A stretch of 64,000 bases of DNA from an uncultured Alphaproteobacteria bacterium (GCA_900696495.1 CAADGI010000014.1:1-64000), one strand, 5' to 3'. Shown: positions 25,819-34,953, counted from the first letter of the stretch. The notes: generated from the sequence alone by a model not told the origin. Numbers and translations are program-made.

Positions 25819-26637
25819 ATGGTCGAAAAGGCCGTAGAAGTTTATATTGAGGATTTATTAAGGCGCCAGCGTCTGCGGAAAAAAGGTGCGCCTGATGAAA
25901 ACGCGACCCTGTTTCAGGGACTAAGTGATGCAAGCCTGCAGACTTTGCTTTCAAACTCGCGCATGAATGAGTTCAGACCCGGACATAATATCGTACAGCA
26001 GGGCGACACGCCTGGTTATTTGTATTACATCATGAGCGGCAGCATCAAAACGTTGCGTCACGGTACTGATGGCCAGGAGTCTACGATCCGGATGCTGCAA
26101 AGCGGAGATACTTTCATGGACGCTGTCATTTTCATGGGCGGAAATTCTCCCGTCAGCGTCAAAACCCTCGAAGACAGCCGAATCCTGATGATCCCTGCCG
26201 AAGCCGTTCGCCGTCATGCATTGCATGATCCGCAATTTGCGTGCAACCTGCTGAAAATCGTGACCAGACATTATAAAAATGCCATCCAGCAAATCGACAG
26301 CATTGTCATTAAAAACCCGATTGAACGTCTTGGGTATTACTTTTTACAGCAGCATTTAGAACAGGGAAGTGAATCGCTTGAAGTCGCGCTGCCGTTCCAG
26401 AAATCGACAATCGCCAATCATCTCGGGATGAAACCGGAAACTTTTTCCCGCGCTTTGTCGCAGATAAAAAAAATGGGCATCAATGTAGATCAGGAAAAAC
26501 TTACTTTACGCGATGCCTATGTACTTTGCCATTTTTGTGACCCGGATACCGCGCAGGACTGCCCCCAATACGGCACAGAACAATGCCCGATCACTATTGA
26601 TAGTGCATGCCATGGAGGCCGAAAGGGCTGTCACTGA
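25819..26637 (+). CDS. Crp/Fnr-family regulator with a six-cysteine C-terminal tail
   Basis: 272 residues. A sensor beta-barrel (about 35-150: FRPGHNIVQQGDTPGYLYYIMSGSIKTLRHG, MLQSGDTFMDAVIFMGG) is followed by a winged helix-turn-helix (VALPFQKSTIANHLGMKPETFSRALSQIKK, about 195-225). FNR carries its Fe-S cysteines at the N-terminus; this protein has none there. Instead the last 36 residues hold Cys 237, 240, 248, 256, 264 and 271, four of them exactly eight residues apart. That could bind a metal cluster or form redox disulfides (inference). The ATG follows GAGGAAAA. Its 3' end overlaps convergent moeA by 7 bases. Confidence 0.85.
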   Translation: MVEKAVEVYIEDLLRRQRLRKKGAPDENATLFQGLSDASLQTLLSNSRMNEFRPGHNIVQQGDTPGYLYYIMSGSIKTLRHGTDGQESTIRMLQSGDTFMDAVIFMGGNSPVSVKTLEDSRILMIPAEAVRRHALHDPQFACNLLKIVTRHYKNAIQQIDSIVIKNPIERLGYYFLQQHLEQGSESLEVALPFQKSTIANHLGMKPETFSRALSQIKKMGINVDQEKLTLRDAYVLCHFCDPDTAQDCPQYGTEQCPITIDSACHGGRKGCH

Positions 26638-27830
26638 TAAATCTTTACGAGATCTCCTGCCTCTAAGGATAAATCATTTTCCTCAATAACAGCCCAGGCA
26701 TTGGTATCGGTAAAAGGTTTCACCATAAAAGATTGCTGTTTCTCTTGTATGTGAGCAGTAAGCGATGCTTTCTCTGTCGTGGAGATTCGAGCCCTGACAA
26801 AAAATTTCAGATTATGATTTTTTTTGAAAGGCTTTTGAAGAACCGCATAACGCGGTTGCTCTGCAGATAGCCCTTGCATAGAACGTATCAGCGGATCGAC
26901 AAAGAAACGTAAACCTGCTGCTGTGGAAACTGGATTTCCAGGAAGCCCAAAAAAGAATGAGCCGCTTCCAGGAAATTTTGCAAACAGAATGGGTTTGCCG
27001 GGACGAATGGCAACCTTGTGGAAAAAAGTCTCCGCGCCCATATCTTTTAATGCGGCGGGTACGAAATCTTCAGATCCTGCCGAGACTGCTCCCGTAGAGA
27101 TAATAATATCGGTGTGACTATCCAGTCCTTCCTGTAATTTCTTTTTAAAAAGTTTTGAATCATCCCCGACGTTACCAAGTGAAGAAGCTCCTGCTTGCAT
27201 CCGCTGCAATGCTGACTGCAAATACGGCGCTGTAGAATTATAAATCTGGCCTGCTTTTAGAGGAGAGCCAAGATCATCTACCACTTCCTGTCCCGTGGAA
27301 ATGAAGGATATTTTAGGCTTTCTTATGACTTTGACTTTTCCTATGCCCAGAGTTGCCAGTGCAAGAACGTGGCTTGCGTTTAATTCCATTCCTTTTTCAA
27401 GAACTTTTTCGCACATGGCGAAATCTTCTCCCGCGCGGCGAATATTGTCGCCTTGGCGCGGAACCTCCTTAAATAAAATTTTTCCATTTTTTATTTGCGC
27501 TTTTTCTATGGGGATCACCGCATCGCATCCCGGCGGCAAAGCCGCACCGGTCATGATTTCGTAGCATTGGCCAGGCGAAAGCGGCTTATAGCCTCTTACA
27601 TCGCCGGCGACAATGCGCTCAACAACTTCCTGCTCAGTTTTAAAATCTTCGGTTCTCACAGCGAAGCCGTCCATGGCCGAATTGTCGAAGGTCTGATTGG
27701 CGATGGGTGAAACAATATCTTCTGCATTAATCCGGCCAGCAATATCCCTGACGTCAATCCACTCATCCGGCAACAGCTTCAGCGAACCTTGCTGACGCAG
27801 AATTTCCAAAGCTTCTTTATAAAGAATCAT
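26631..27830 (-). CDS. moeA: Molybdopterin molybdenumtransferase MoeA
   Basis: 399 residues. It inserts molybdate into adenylated molybdopterin. The family motifs are in order: FDNSAMDGFAVR, GAALPPGCDAVIPIE, RRAGEDF, FISTGQEVVD, STGAVSAGSEDFVP, and FGLPGNPVSTAAGLRFFVDPLIR. The C-terminal domain IV is present. It is separate from the moa operon, convergent with the Cys-tailed regulator, and divergent from ubiT with a box between them that is positioned for ubiT rather than moeA. Confidence 0.95.
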   Translation of the reverse strand: MILYKEALEILRQQGSLKLLPDEWIDVRDIAGRINAEDIVSPIANQTFDNSAMDGFAVRTEDFKTEQEVVERIVAGDVRGYKPLSPGQCYEIMTGAALPPGCDAVIPIEKAQIKNGKILFKEVPRQGDNIRRAGEDFAMCEKVLEKGMELNASHVLALATLGIGKVKVIRKPKISFISTGQEVVDDLGSPLKAGQIYNSTAPYLQSALQRMQAGASSLGNVGDDSKLFKKKLQEGLDSHTDIIISTGAVSAGSEDFVPAALKDMGAETFFHKVAIRPGKPILFAKFPGSGSFFFGLPGNPVSTAAGLRFFVDPLIRSMQGLSAEQPRYAVLQKPFKKNHNLKFFVRARISTTEKASLTAHIQEKQQSFMVKPFTDTNAWAVIEENDLSLEAGDLVKIYQ

Positions 27831-27847
27831 CGTTACCTTTACATTTC

Positions 27848-27861
27848 TTGACCTGGATCAA
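27848..27861. promoter_or_regulatory. FNR-type box (CTGG spacer) driving ubiTUV
   Basis: TTGACCTGGATCAA, identical to the box at 35653 and one base different from that at 32790. Its centre is exactly 32 bases from the centre of a -10-like CATACT (27884-27889), the class II activator geometry, which predicts transcription starting at about 27896, right at the ubiT ATG (27897). Confidence 0.68.
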
Positions 27862-27896
27862 GCCCAATATAGCGCACGGTCTTCATACTGCGCGCC

Positions 27897-28439
27897 ATGC
27901 CAGTCACCACCGCATCATACAGCAACAGCGACAGATATGAAGCCAGGAAAAGAAGGCATTTTCAAAATATTCCGCATATCCTGCTAGCTCCCATACCGTT
28001 GCCCGCGCTTCAACCTGTTTTGAAATATATTGTTATGAGCATTGCGAAAAGGCGCCCTGAACTATTTGCCAGGTTGGGCCCACATAAACATACAGTTTTT
28101 TTGATCGATCCTATCAATCTCCCTTTTATTCTCCGCCTGTATCCAGATCCGGAGACACCTTCTCTGACCGCGCACCGGCGGCAGGAAAGACTATCTGGAG
28201 GTGCCCACATTGCCGGAAGTTTCCTGACGTTGCTGAATATGATTGACGGAAAACTCGATGGCGATGCCTTGTTTTTTTCAAGAGATTTGGTTGTGGAGGG
28301 CGATACCGAAGCCATTGTGTGTCTGCGCAATGCCTTAGATGACATGGAAGGTAGCATCGTCAGGGATACAGCTTCATTGTTTGGTGCGCCAGGACGCGCC
28401 TTTCTGGAGATTCTCAATAAAATTAGGATAAAGACATGA
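27897..28439 (+). CDS. ubiT: Anaerobic ubiquinone biosynthesis SCP2-domain protein UbiT
   Basis: 180 residues with an SCP2 lipid-binding fold (MSIAKRRPELFARLGPHKHTVFLIDPINLPFILRLYP ... GGAHIAGSFLTLLNMIDGKLDGDALFFSRDLVVEGDTEAIVCLRNALDDME). UbiT is thought to hold ubiquinone intermediates while UbiU-UbiV hydroxylate them without O2 (established in E. coli and alphaproteobacteria). No Shine-Dalgarno precedes the ATG and the predicted transcription start coincides with it, so the mRNA may be leaderless. Overlaps ubiU by ATGA. Confidence 0.9.
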   Translation: MPVTTASYSNSDRYEARKRRHFQNIPHILLAPIPLPALQPVLKYIVMSIAKRRPELFARLGPHKHTVFLIDPINLPFILRLYPDPETPSLTAHRRQERLSGGAHIAGSFLTLLNMIDGKLDGDALFFSRDLVVEGDTEAIVCLRNALDDMEGSIVRDTASLFGAPGRAFLEILNKIRIKT

Positions 28440-29443
28440 AAAAACTAAGTCGCCCTGAACTTGTTTGTCCTGCGGGAACGCCAGCGGCATTGCGCTCAGC
28501 TATAGATTCCGGCGCCGATGCGGTTTATTGCGGGTTTCAGAACGCCACCAACGCCCGCAATTTTCCAGGACTGAACTTTATGCCTGAAGAAATGGCGCAA
28601 TCTGCAGCTTATGCGCACGAGCGTGATGCAAAAATTCTTCTAGCTCTTAATACATTCCCGCCAGCCGGTAAAACGGCTCTCTGGAAAGAAGCCGTTGAGA
28701 CGGGAGCCAAACTGCGCATAGATGCTATTATCGTCGCGGATATCGGAATGGCCCATTATATTGCCACTCAATATCCACAAATCAGACTGCACTTGTCCGT
28801 TCAGGCGGGAGCATCCTCGCCTGAAGCCATTAAATACTACTGCCGGGAATTTAATATAAAGCGCGTCGTATTGCCGCGCATTTTAACCGTACGAGAGATC
28901 AAAGATATACATGCAGAGATCCCCTGTGAAATTGAAGCCTTTATTTTCGGCAATATTGGCATGATGGCTGAGGGGCGCTGCAGCTTGACTAACTACGTTA
29001 CAGGTATATCGACAAACATGGATGGCGTTTGCTCCCCGGCTGGCAATGTGCGCTACGAGAAAGACGAAAATCAAAATCTCTCCTCAAAGCTTGGCGATTT
29101 TACAATCGACTGCTTCTCCTGCAATGAGAACGCAGGATATCCCACAATTTGCAAAGGACGGTATCTGACTCATGCCCGCAAGGAGGGATATTATGCTTTT
29201 GAAGAACCCATCAGCCTTAATCTTTCCTCGCTTCTCCCCGAACTTGTGAAAGCCGGTGTAAGCGCCCTCAAAATCGAGGGGCGGCAACGTTCGCGTGCTT
29301 ATGTGCAGGCCGTCGTATCAGCTTATCGCAAGGCGGTTGATGATATTATGACAGGGCATAACATAGAGATGGAAGATCTTCTTGCCTTGACTGAGGGCCA
29401 CAAGGAGACGCAGGGCGCATTCAAAAGCAAGGCATGGAGATAA
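28436..29443 (+). CDS. ubiU: O2-independent ubiquinone hydroxylase subunit UbiU (U32 family)
   Basis: 335 residues of the peptidase-U32 family. It starts with LVCPAGTPAALRSAIDSGADAVYCGF, as UbiU does. The conserved Fe-S cysteines appear in RCSLTNY, DGVCSPAG, IDCFSCNENAGYPTICKGRY. With UbiV it hydroxylates the quinone ring using prephenate in place of O2. Sits between ubiT and ubiV, 3 bases before ubiV. Confidence 0.93.
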   Translation: MKKLSRPELVCPAGTPAALRSAIDSGADAVYCGFQNATNARNFPGLNFMPEEMAQSAAYAHERDAKILLALNTFPPAGKTALWKEAVETGAKLRIDAIIVADIGMAHYIATQYPQIRLHLSVQAGASSPEAIKYYCREFNIKRVVLPRILTVREIKDIHAEIPCEIEAFIFGNIGMMAEGRCSLTNYVTGISTNMDGVCSPAGNVRYEKDENQNLSSKLGDFTIDCFSCNENAGYPTICKGRYLTHARKEGYYAFEEPISLNLSSLLPELVKAGVSALKIEGRQRSRAYVQAVVSAYRKAVDDIMTGHNIEMEDLLALTEGHKETQGAFKSKAWR

Positions 29444-29446
29444 TAA

Positions 29447-30352
29447 ATGATCCCTCAATTAACCATCGGCCCCATTTTTTTTCACTGGCCTGCCGAACAG
29501 AAGCGCGATTTTTATTTCAGGATCGCCGATGAAGCGCCGGTTGAAACAGTTTATATCGGGGAAACAATATGTTCAAAACGGACGCCTTTTTTTGAGCAAT
29601 ATTACGATGAAGTTGCGGAACGCCTGCAAAATGCAGCTAAAAAAGTTATCTACTCCACCCTTTCTGAAGTCATGATCAGGCGCGACCGCCAGATTGTCGA
29701 AGGTTTTTGCGAACTGGAGGATGCGGAAATAGAGGCCAATGATGCTTCAGCTTTATGGTACCTTGCGGGAAAAAAGCACAGGATAGGCCAGTTTATGAAT
29801 GTCTACAACGAAGATACAATGGCATTCCTGGCAGGAAAGGGGGCGCATCATTTCTGCCTGCCTCCGGAATTGCCGAAAGAAGCGATTGCAGTTCTGGGGA
29901 AAGCAGATATAGATGTATCTTTGGAGATTCAGGTTTTCGGGCGCGTTTCCCTGGCGCTTTCCGCTCGCTGCTATCATGCGCGGGCGCATGGGCGCATCAA
30001 GGACAACTGTCAGTTCGTCTGCGAGGAAGATCCGGACGGAATGGATCTCAGAACCCTGGAAGGAAAGCCGTTTCTATCAATCAATGGCATACAGACTCTT
30101 TCCTACACCTTTCTTAACCTCATTCATGAACTTGAGACTTTGCAGGGTATGAATATTTCCCATTTTCGTTTGTCCCCGCACACATACGACATGATCGCTA
30201 TCGCGGATATATTTCAGAGCGTTCTCGATAAAAGAATTTCCTCCGAAGAGGCGCAGGAAAAGCTGAATGCATTAAAAATTTCTGCCCCGTATTCCAATGG
30301 TTTTTTCCACAAAAAACCGGGCTATGCATGGGTTAGCAGAGAGCGTGATTGA
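29447..30352 (+). CDS. ubiV: O2-independent ubiquinone hydroxylase subunit UbiV (U32 family)
   Basis: 301 residues. Partner of UbiU. The four Fe-S cysteines fit the UbiV spacing: one in GETICSKR (Cys42), then CYHARAHGRIKDNCQFVC, with 13 and 4 residues between successive cysteines as in the E. coli protein. NarGHI uses the ubiquinone pool, so ubiTUV fits anaerobic nitrate respiration. Its 3' end overlaps the convergent FAD oxidoreductase by 20 bases. Confidence 0.93.
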   Translation: MIPQLTIGPIFFHWPAEQKRDFYFRIADEAPVETVYIGETICSKRTPFFEQYYDEVAERLQNAAKKVIYSTLSEVMIRRDRQIVEGFCELEDAEIEANDASALWYLAGKKHRIGQFMNVYNEDTMAFLAGKGAHHFCLPPELPKEAIAVLGKADIDVSLEIQVFGRVSLALSARCYHARAHGRIKDNCQFVCEEDPDGMDLRTLEGKPFLSINGIQTLSYTFLNLIHELETLQGMNISHFRLSPHTYDMIAIADIFQSVLDKRISSEEAQEKLNALKISAPYSNGFFHKKPGYAWVSRERD

Positions 30353-31394
30353 AGCGCCCGGAGAAAAGCGGGAAAAACTCATCTTGCTCACCGGTTTCAA
30401 GGTAATGCGCTACACATTTTCCTATAACAGGAGAAAGGAGATATCCATGCCGAAACAGCCCGTTGCAACGTATATATCGCCCATTCTCCGAGATTGTTAA
30501 GCGCGGCAGATTATCCGGGTAAGTTGGCCTGATGCCCGAAGACATGTTCAGCACGCGGGCATATGCAATATTATCATTCAGACTGTAAACCGCGCTTAAA
30601 AGCTCCAAGGCGGAACGCACGCATACCAATTGATCACCACCGGCGCTTTCTATTGCGGTTGCTCCGACAGCAAAGACATTATCCGGCCTTGGAATAATAT
30701 AAAGAGGATAACGTGGATGCATTAACCGGACAGGGCGCCGCAACCTGAAATTTTCGGTCTGGATCAATATAATCTCGCCCTTGATGCCGCGGAGATCAGG
30801 GTCGCTCGCTTCAGCGGCGTAACCCCGGCAATCGACCACTCTCTCGAAATCACCGAGAAGATCCTGCGGCGTAACGTTCCGTTGCAGAATTTTTATGCTC
30901 TTCTTTATCAGATATGCTCCCAAAGCTTCCATCGCCTGCAGCGGGTGAATATGGGCTTCGCGTGGCAAATAAATCCCCTGATCGAAACGATGGAGATCCG
31001 GCTCCAGCATTTCTATGCTTTTCCTGTCTACGCGCTTCCACAGTTCGCCCGCTGAATCCAAATGCCGCATAAAGCGTTCTATCATGTATTGGTCATCCCG
31101 GTGGGCGACAATCAGGCTTCCCTCCTGCCTGAAGAATACATCGGGCTTGTCTGCAAGAATTTCCTTCCAGATCTTTATTCCATTTAATCCAGCCTCTGCA
31201 TAGGCAAATGGCATGGTTTCGATTTCGCTGAACGGCGCAAGCATCCCGCCCGCGATACTGCTCGCGTTCAGAGGCGGAAAAGGCTGCCGGTCAAAAACCG
31301 TAACAGGAAATCCTTTTCTGGCAATCATACAGGCAGTGAGCAATCCTGTGACTCCGGCGCCAATGACTGCGACCTTTTCTTTTTGTTTTGTCAT
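30333..31394 (-). CDS. FAD-dependent oxidoreductase, glycine oxidase ThiO-like (DAO family)
   Basis: 353 residues from the ATG at 31394, which overlaps the preceding methyltransferase stop as ATGA. An N-terminal dinucleotide-binding loop VIGAGVTGLLTACMIARKGFPVTVFD, the SSIAGGMLAPFSE segment, and the C-terminal GIRPTYPDNLPRL ... GLFRHGYLLSPVIG motif are those of D-amino-acid/glycine oxidases of the ThiO type, which make dehydroglycine for thiazole. No other thiamine gene is close, so the substrate is uncertain. Confidence 0.8.
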   Translation of the reverse strand: MTKQKEKVAVIGAGVTGLLTACMIARKGFPVTVFDRQPFPPLNASSIAGGMLAPFSEIETMPFAYAEAGLNGIKIWKEILADKPDVFFRQEGSLIVAHRDDQYMIERFMRHLDSAGELWKRVDRKSIEMLEPDLHRFDQGIYLPREAHIHPLQAMEALGAYLIKKSIKILQRNVTPQDLLGDFERVVDCRGYAAEASDPDLRGIKGEIILIQTENFRLRRPVRLMHPRYPLYIIPRPDNVFAVGATAIESAGGDQLVCVRSALELLSAVYSLNDNIAYARVLNMSSGIRPTYPDNLPRLTISENGRYIRCNGLFRHGYLLSPVIGKCVAHYLETGEQDEFFPLFSGRFNHALC

Positions 31395-32113
31395 GCGCGC
31401 AGACATCCATAAAGAATGTGCCACGTAATACGACCTTCATACATTTCGTCGAAAAGGCGGCAGGCACGGATTATCTGGCTGCCCCTAAGCGGTCTGTATC
31501 CCGGTATCGGAGTGCATGCCCCCGTCTTTTTCAAAGTATTCAAAAAAGATGCTGCATTGGGATATTTAAATGTTCTGTATTCTTCATGATAAATTCCGGG
31601 AGGTTTTGTAAAATCATACATGCCTGAGGGGAAAAGCAGTTTCTTCAAAACGGCTTTCCATTCGGGAAGACAAAATGGCCCTGGAATAGTGAAATACAAA
31701 ACCCCTCCCGGCTTAAGATATCTCCGCAACCGATGAAGACCGCCTTCGACGTTCTCGAACCAGTGAAAAATCATGTTGGCTGCAATCAAATCGAAACGCT
31801 GAGATAGCGCGATATTTTCTCCGTCCTGAACCAAGAAAAACGCCTTTTTCCGTTTTAATTTATACTGCGCCAGCGCAATCATCCGGGGACTGATATCCGT
31901 AATCACAAAATGACCTTGCTTATATCTTTCTAGTAAATGATGCGTCAGGGCTCCAGTACCTGCGCCAATCTCAAGCACATCAGGACGCTCCAGCTCAGGG
32001 AGATGGCCAGCAAGAGTTTCTGCAATATCGTTCTGAACGTCACAATACAAATCGTAAGTTCCCGCGCTTACGTCAAAATTTTTGGTTACTTCATGCTTCC
32101 AGCCGGAGACCAT
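31391..32113 (-). CDS. bioC: SAM-dependent methyltransferase, BioC-like
   Basis: 240 residues from the ATG at 32113 (GAGAG 8 bases upstream), lying 23 bases inside the preceding gene. The start KHEVTKNFDVSAGTYDLYCDVQNDIAETLAGHL and the SAM site DVLEIGAGTGALTHHLL are typical of BioC, which methylates malonyl-ACP to begin pimelate synthesis. The adjacent BioH-like esterase supports this. Other biotin genes are not visible in the window. Confidence 0.8.
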   Translation of the reverse strand: MVSGWKHEVTKNFDVSAGTYDLYCDVQNDIAETLAGHLPELERPDVLEIGAGTGALTHHLLERYKQGHFVITDISPRMIALAQYKLKRKKAFFLVQDGENIALSQRFDLIAANMIFHWFENVEGGLHRLRRYLKPGGVLYFTIPGPFCLPEWKAVLKKLLFPSGMYDFTKPPGIYHEEYRTFKYPNAASFLNTLKKTGACTPIPGYRPLRGSQIIRACRLFDEMYEGRITWHILYGCLRA

Positions 32114-32729
32114 CGACAAACTCTCTGATTTTCCCTGCGCACCAGGGAGCATCTGTCCAAGGAAGGGCATGTCCACCATTTTTTTGCACATGAAAATTAT
32201 AACCGTTCCACTCCCAGCGCATGAGGGGTAACGGCAATATGGGATCTGCGCCTCCTGCAAGAACCAGCACAGGACAGGATAACGAACTCAGTTCCCTACC
32301 CGCATTCCAGGATATAAGCCATTCCAGGCCCTCCTGCAGTCTTTCAGGATTAAGCCCGGAATTGGCAGGCGAAATACCGCATTTCTCCCAGAATTCCACC
32401 ATCCGGGTTACAGGATTCCTTTTCAGTCTCTCTTTCATGGCGCGAAGAGTACGCTCACAGATAAAATGCCGAAAACAGTGGAAACCGTTAATGGTGATCA
32501 GTGCTCGTATATTGGGAGAATGCTTTTTCAGAGCCCACATCGTTCCGAGAGAGTGTGTGACATAAATCGAAGGTTTCAAAAAATCATAGCTTTCGGGTTT
32601 GTGTCCAAGCGACCCTGTAAAACCCAGATCGACATGAGAAACAGCATGGTCTTCAAAAAGCGTGAGCATTTTTTTCCAGAAACCTGGGCCGCTCCCCCAT
32701 CCGGGAACAAAAGTAAAATGTGGCGTCAT
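32091..32729 (-). CDS. Alpha/beta hydrolase, BioH-like pimeloyl-ACP esterase candidate
   Basis: 212 residues. Starts HFTFVPGWGSGPGFWKKM (oxyanion region), with nucleophile motif THSLGT, acid GGADPILP and catalytic NGGHALPW, the order of an alpha/beta hydrolase triad. Coupled to a BioC-like gene, it most likely removes the methyl ester from pimeloyl-ACP (inference from context). First gene of a three-gene operon with the BioC- and ThiO-like genes. The FNR-type box at 32790 is 60 bases upstream on the shared intergenic side. Confidence 0.72.
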   Translation of the reverse strand: MTPHFTFVPGWGSGPGFWKKMLTLFEDHAVSHVDLGFTGSLGHKPESYDFLKPSIYVTHSLGTMWALKKHSPNIRALITINGFHCFRHFICERTLRAMKERLKRNPVTRMVEFWEKCGISPANSGLNPERLQEGLEWLISWNAGRELSSLSCPVLVLAGGADPILPLPLMRWEWNGYNFHVQKNGGHALPWTDAPWCAGKIREFVDGLRLEA

Positions 32730-32789
32730 TTTTTAACTCGCTGAATTAAAAGAGCCTTTGATTAATAGCGAAAACAGCATCTCGGGAAA

Positions 32790-32803
32790 TTGACCTGGGT
32801 CAA
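32790..32803. promoter_or_regulatory. FNR-type box (CTGG spacer) upstream of nrdDG
   Basis: TTGACCTGGGTCAA, a perfect self-complementary half-site pair, 101 bases before nrdD. It shares the CTGG spacer with the boxes at 27848 and 35653. Anaerobic control of class III ribonucleotide reductase by FNR is established in other bacteria. Confidence 0.68.
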
Positions 32804-32811
32804 ATTCATAA

Positions 32812-32858
32812 TACCGCATATAGGGTAACCTCACTTCTTAAGACACAATATATTGTGT
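32812..32858. promoter_or_regulatory. Tandem NrdR boxes upstream of nrdD
   Basis: ACACAATATATTGTGT (32843-32858) matches the NrdR consensus and sits in a perfect 22-base palindrome (32840-32861). A weaker partner, TACCGCATATAGGGTA (32812-32827), is centred 31 bases upstream, exactly three helical turns, the usual arrangement for NrdR pairs. NrdR represses ribonucleotide reductase genes in response to dATP/ATP. Confidence 0.8.
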
Positions 32859-32904
32859 CTTTCTTATATTCCTTCCACCTGCTTATCCCCAGAAAGGGCC
32901 CGCC

Positions 32905-34953
32905 ATGAACGCCATACTGACCGCCGCTATCCGTGAAAAATCCACACCCAATCCGAAAATTGAATCGCTGAAAGAATCGCTGGCCTTGTTACCGAAAAAA
33001 GATTCGGAAGATCAGATCGTCACGCTGTATGGCGGGACACAGGTAGATTGCAGCGAGGCCGTGAGCGAGTATATCTCCAAATCCGACTGGCGCATAAATG
33101 CCAATGCCAATACAGGATATTCCAACGCAGGCCTTATTAATAATGTTGCTGGCAAAGTCATCGCCAATTTCTGGCTCGATGAAGTTTACGCGCCGGAAGA
33201 AGGTGCCGCTCATCGCCGCGGCGATATCCACATCCATGACCTTGACTGCCTGACGGGTTATTGTGCGGGCTGGAGTCTTCGCGCGCTTCTCAATGATGGA
33301 TTTGATGGCGTAAGTGGCCGTGTTTCTTCGCGTCCACCGCGTCATTTCCGGGAAGCTTTGGGCCAGATGGCCAATTTTCTGGGCATTCTGCAATCTGAAT
33401 GGGCGGGAGCGCAGGCATTTTCAAGCTTCGATACCTACCTCGCCCCTTATGTCTTCCGTGACAATCTTTCTTTCAGGGAAGTCAAGAAAGCTATACGTCA
33501 ATTCGTCTATAATCTGAACGTTCCCGCACGCTGGGGCCAGTCGCCATTCACCAATATCACGCTGGATATAACCGTTCCTGAAGATCTGCAAAACCAGTTC
33601 CCGACATATAAAGATCTGCATTTCTTCAAGGGAATCGATGATCCCGATCTTCTGGCGCGCGCGCAACAACGCGACATGGGTATTCGCAATTTGGAAGATC
33701 TCGCATTCAAACACTTCGTCCCGGAAATGGAAATGATCGCCATCGCTTATTACGAGATCATGACCGAAGGCGATTCCACGGGCCAGCCTTTCACCTTTCC
33801 AATCCCGACGGTGAACATCACAGAGGATTTCAACTGGGATTCTCCTGTCGCTAAAGCAATTTTCGAAAACACGGCAAAAGTTGGCTCCTCTTACTTCCAG
33901 AATTTCGTTGGTAGCCAGTGGACGAAAAATGACAAGGGAGAAAAAATTCGTAATCCGGAGGCCTATTCCCCCGGCGCAGTGCGTTCTATGTGCTGCCGTC
34001 TTCAACTCGATCTGCGAGAACTTCTCAAACGCGGTAATGGCTTGTTCGGTTCGGCCGAAATGACCGGCTCGATTGGCGTTGTCACGCTTAATATGGCGCG
34101 GCTGGGCTACCGGTTCAAAGGCGATCATGCAGGATTGATGAAGGAAATCGACCGGCTGATGGATATCGGCAAATCGACACTCGAGAAAAAGCGCGCGTTT
34201 GTGCAGAAAATGTATGACCGCGGCCTATATCCTTATACCGCGCGTTATCTTCCCTTCTTCCGCAACCATTTTTCAACGATTGGCGTGAACGGTATGAATG
34301 AAATGGTGCGCAATTTTGCGAATGATGAATATGACATCACCGATGAACGCGGTATAAAAATTTGTCTGGAAATCCTTGATCATATGCGCGAGCGCATGGT
34401 TGCTTATCAGGAAGAAACGGGCAATCTCTACAATCTCGAAGCCACGCCTGCGGAGGGGACAACTTATCGTTTCGCCAAGGAAGACAAAAAGCATTATCCC
34501 GAAATCATCCAGGCTGGCTTTGGCGAAAATATTTATTACACCAATTCGTCGCAAATCCCGGTTGGGCATACGGAAGACCCGTTCGAGGCATTGGAGCTGC
34601 AAAACAGGCTGCAGTGCAAGTACACGGGCGGAACGGTCCTGCACCTGTATATGAATGAAAAACTTTCCAGCGCCGAAGCCTGCAAGCGGTTCGTGAGGAA
34701 AGTCATCGAAAGTTACCAGATGCCATATATCACCGTAACGCCGGTTTTCTCGACCTGTAATACGCATGGCTATCTGAATGGTGAGCAACCCGAATGCCCG
34801 AAATGCGGCGAGAAAACCAATGTCTGGACAAGGGTGATGGGTTACTTCCGTCCCGTGGACAGCTTCAATACCGGCAAGAAAGGAGAGCATCGTGAACGCA
34901 GGCATTTCCACGAGGATCACGTCGACACCGGCGATTTGTTCCGCAACATCTGA
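32905..34953 (+). CDS. nrdD: Anaerobic ribonucleoside-triphosphate reductase NrdD
   Basis: 682 residues, the O2-sensitive class III enzyme making dNTPs. The C-terminal glycyl radical motif RVMGYFRPV and the zinc site (C..HGY...CPKCG) are present. The N-terminal ATP-cone of longer family members seems absent or reduced: the protein starts near the TVDL-equivalent catalytic region (GGTQVDCSEAVSEYI). The start is at 32905 after AGAAAGGGCCCGCC. Under FNR-type and NrdR boxes; overlaps nrdG by 62 bases. Confidence 0.94.
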   Translation: MNAILTAAIREKSTPNPKIESLKESLALLPKKDSEDQIVTLYGGTQVDCSEAVSEYISKSDWRINANANTGYSNAGLINNVAGKVIANFWLDEVYAPEEGAAHRRGDIHIHDLDCLTGYCAGWSLRALLNDGFDGVSGRVSSRPPRHFREALGQMANFLGILQSEWAGAQAFSSFDTYLAPYVFRDNLSFREVKKAIRQFVYNLNVPARWGQSPFTNITLDITVPEDLQNQFPTYKDLHFFKGIDDPDLLARAQQRDMGIRNLEDLAFKHFVPEMEMIAIAYYEIMTEGDSTGQPFTFPIPTVNITEDFNWDSPVAKAIFENTAKVGSSYFQNFVGSQWTKNDKGEKIRNPEAYSPGAVRSMCCRLQLDLRELLKRGNGLFGSAEMTGSIGVVTLNMARLGYRFKGDHAGLMKEIDRLMDIGKSTLEKKRAFVQKMYDRGLYPYTARYLPFFRNHFSTIGVNGMNEMVRNFANDEYDITDERGIKICLEILDHMRERMVAYQEETGNLYNLEATPAEGTTYRFAKEDKKHYPEIIQAGFGENIYYTNSSQIPVGHTEDPFEALELQNRLQCKYTGGTVLHLYMNEKLSSAEACKRFVRKVIESYQMPYITVTPVFSTCNTHGYLNGEQPECPKCGEKTNVWTRVMGYFRPVDSFNTGKKGEHRERRHFHEDHVDTGDLFRNI

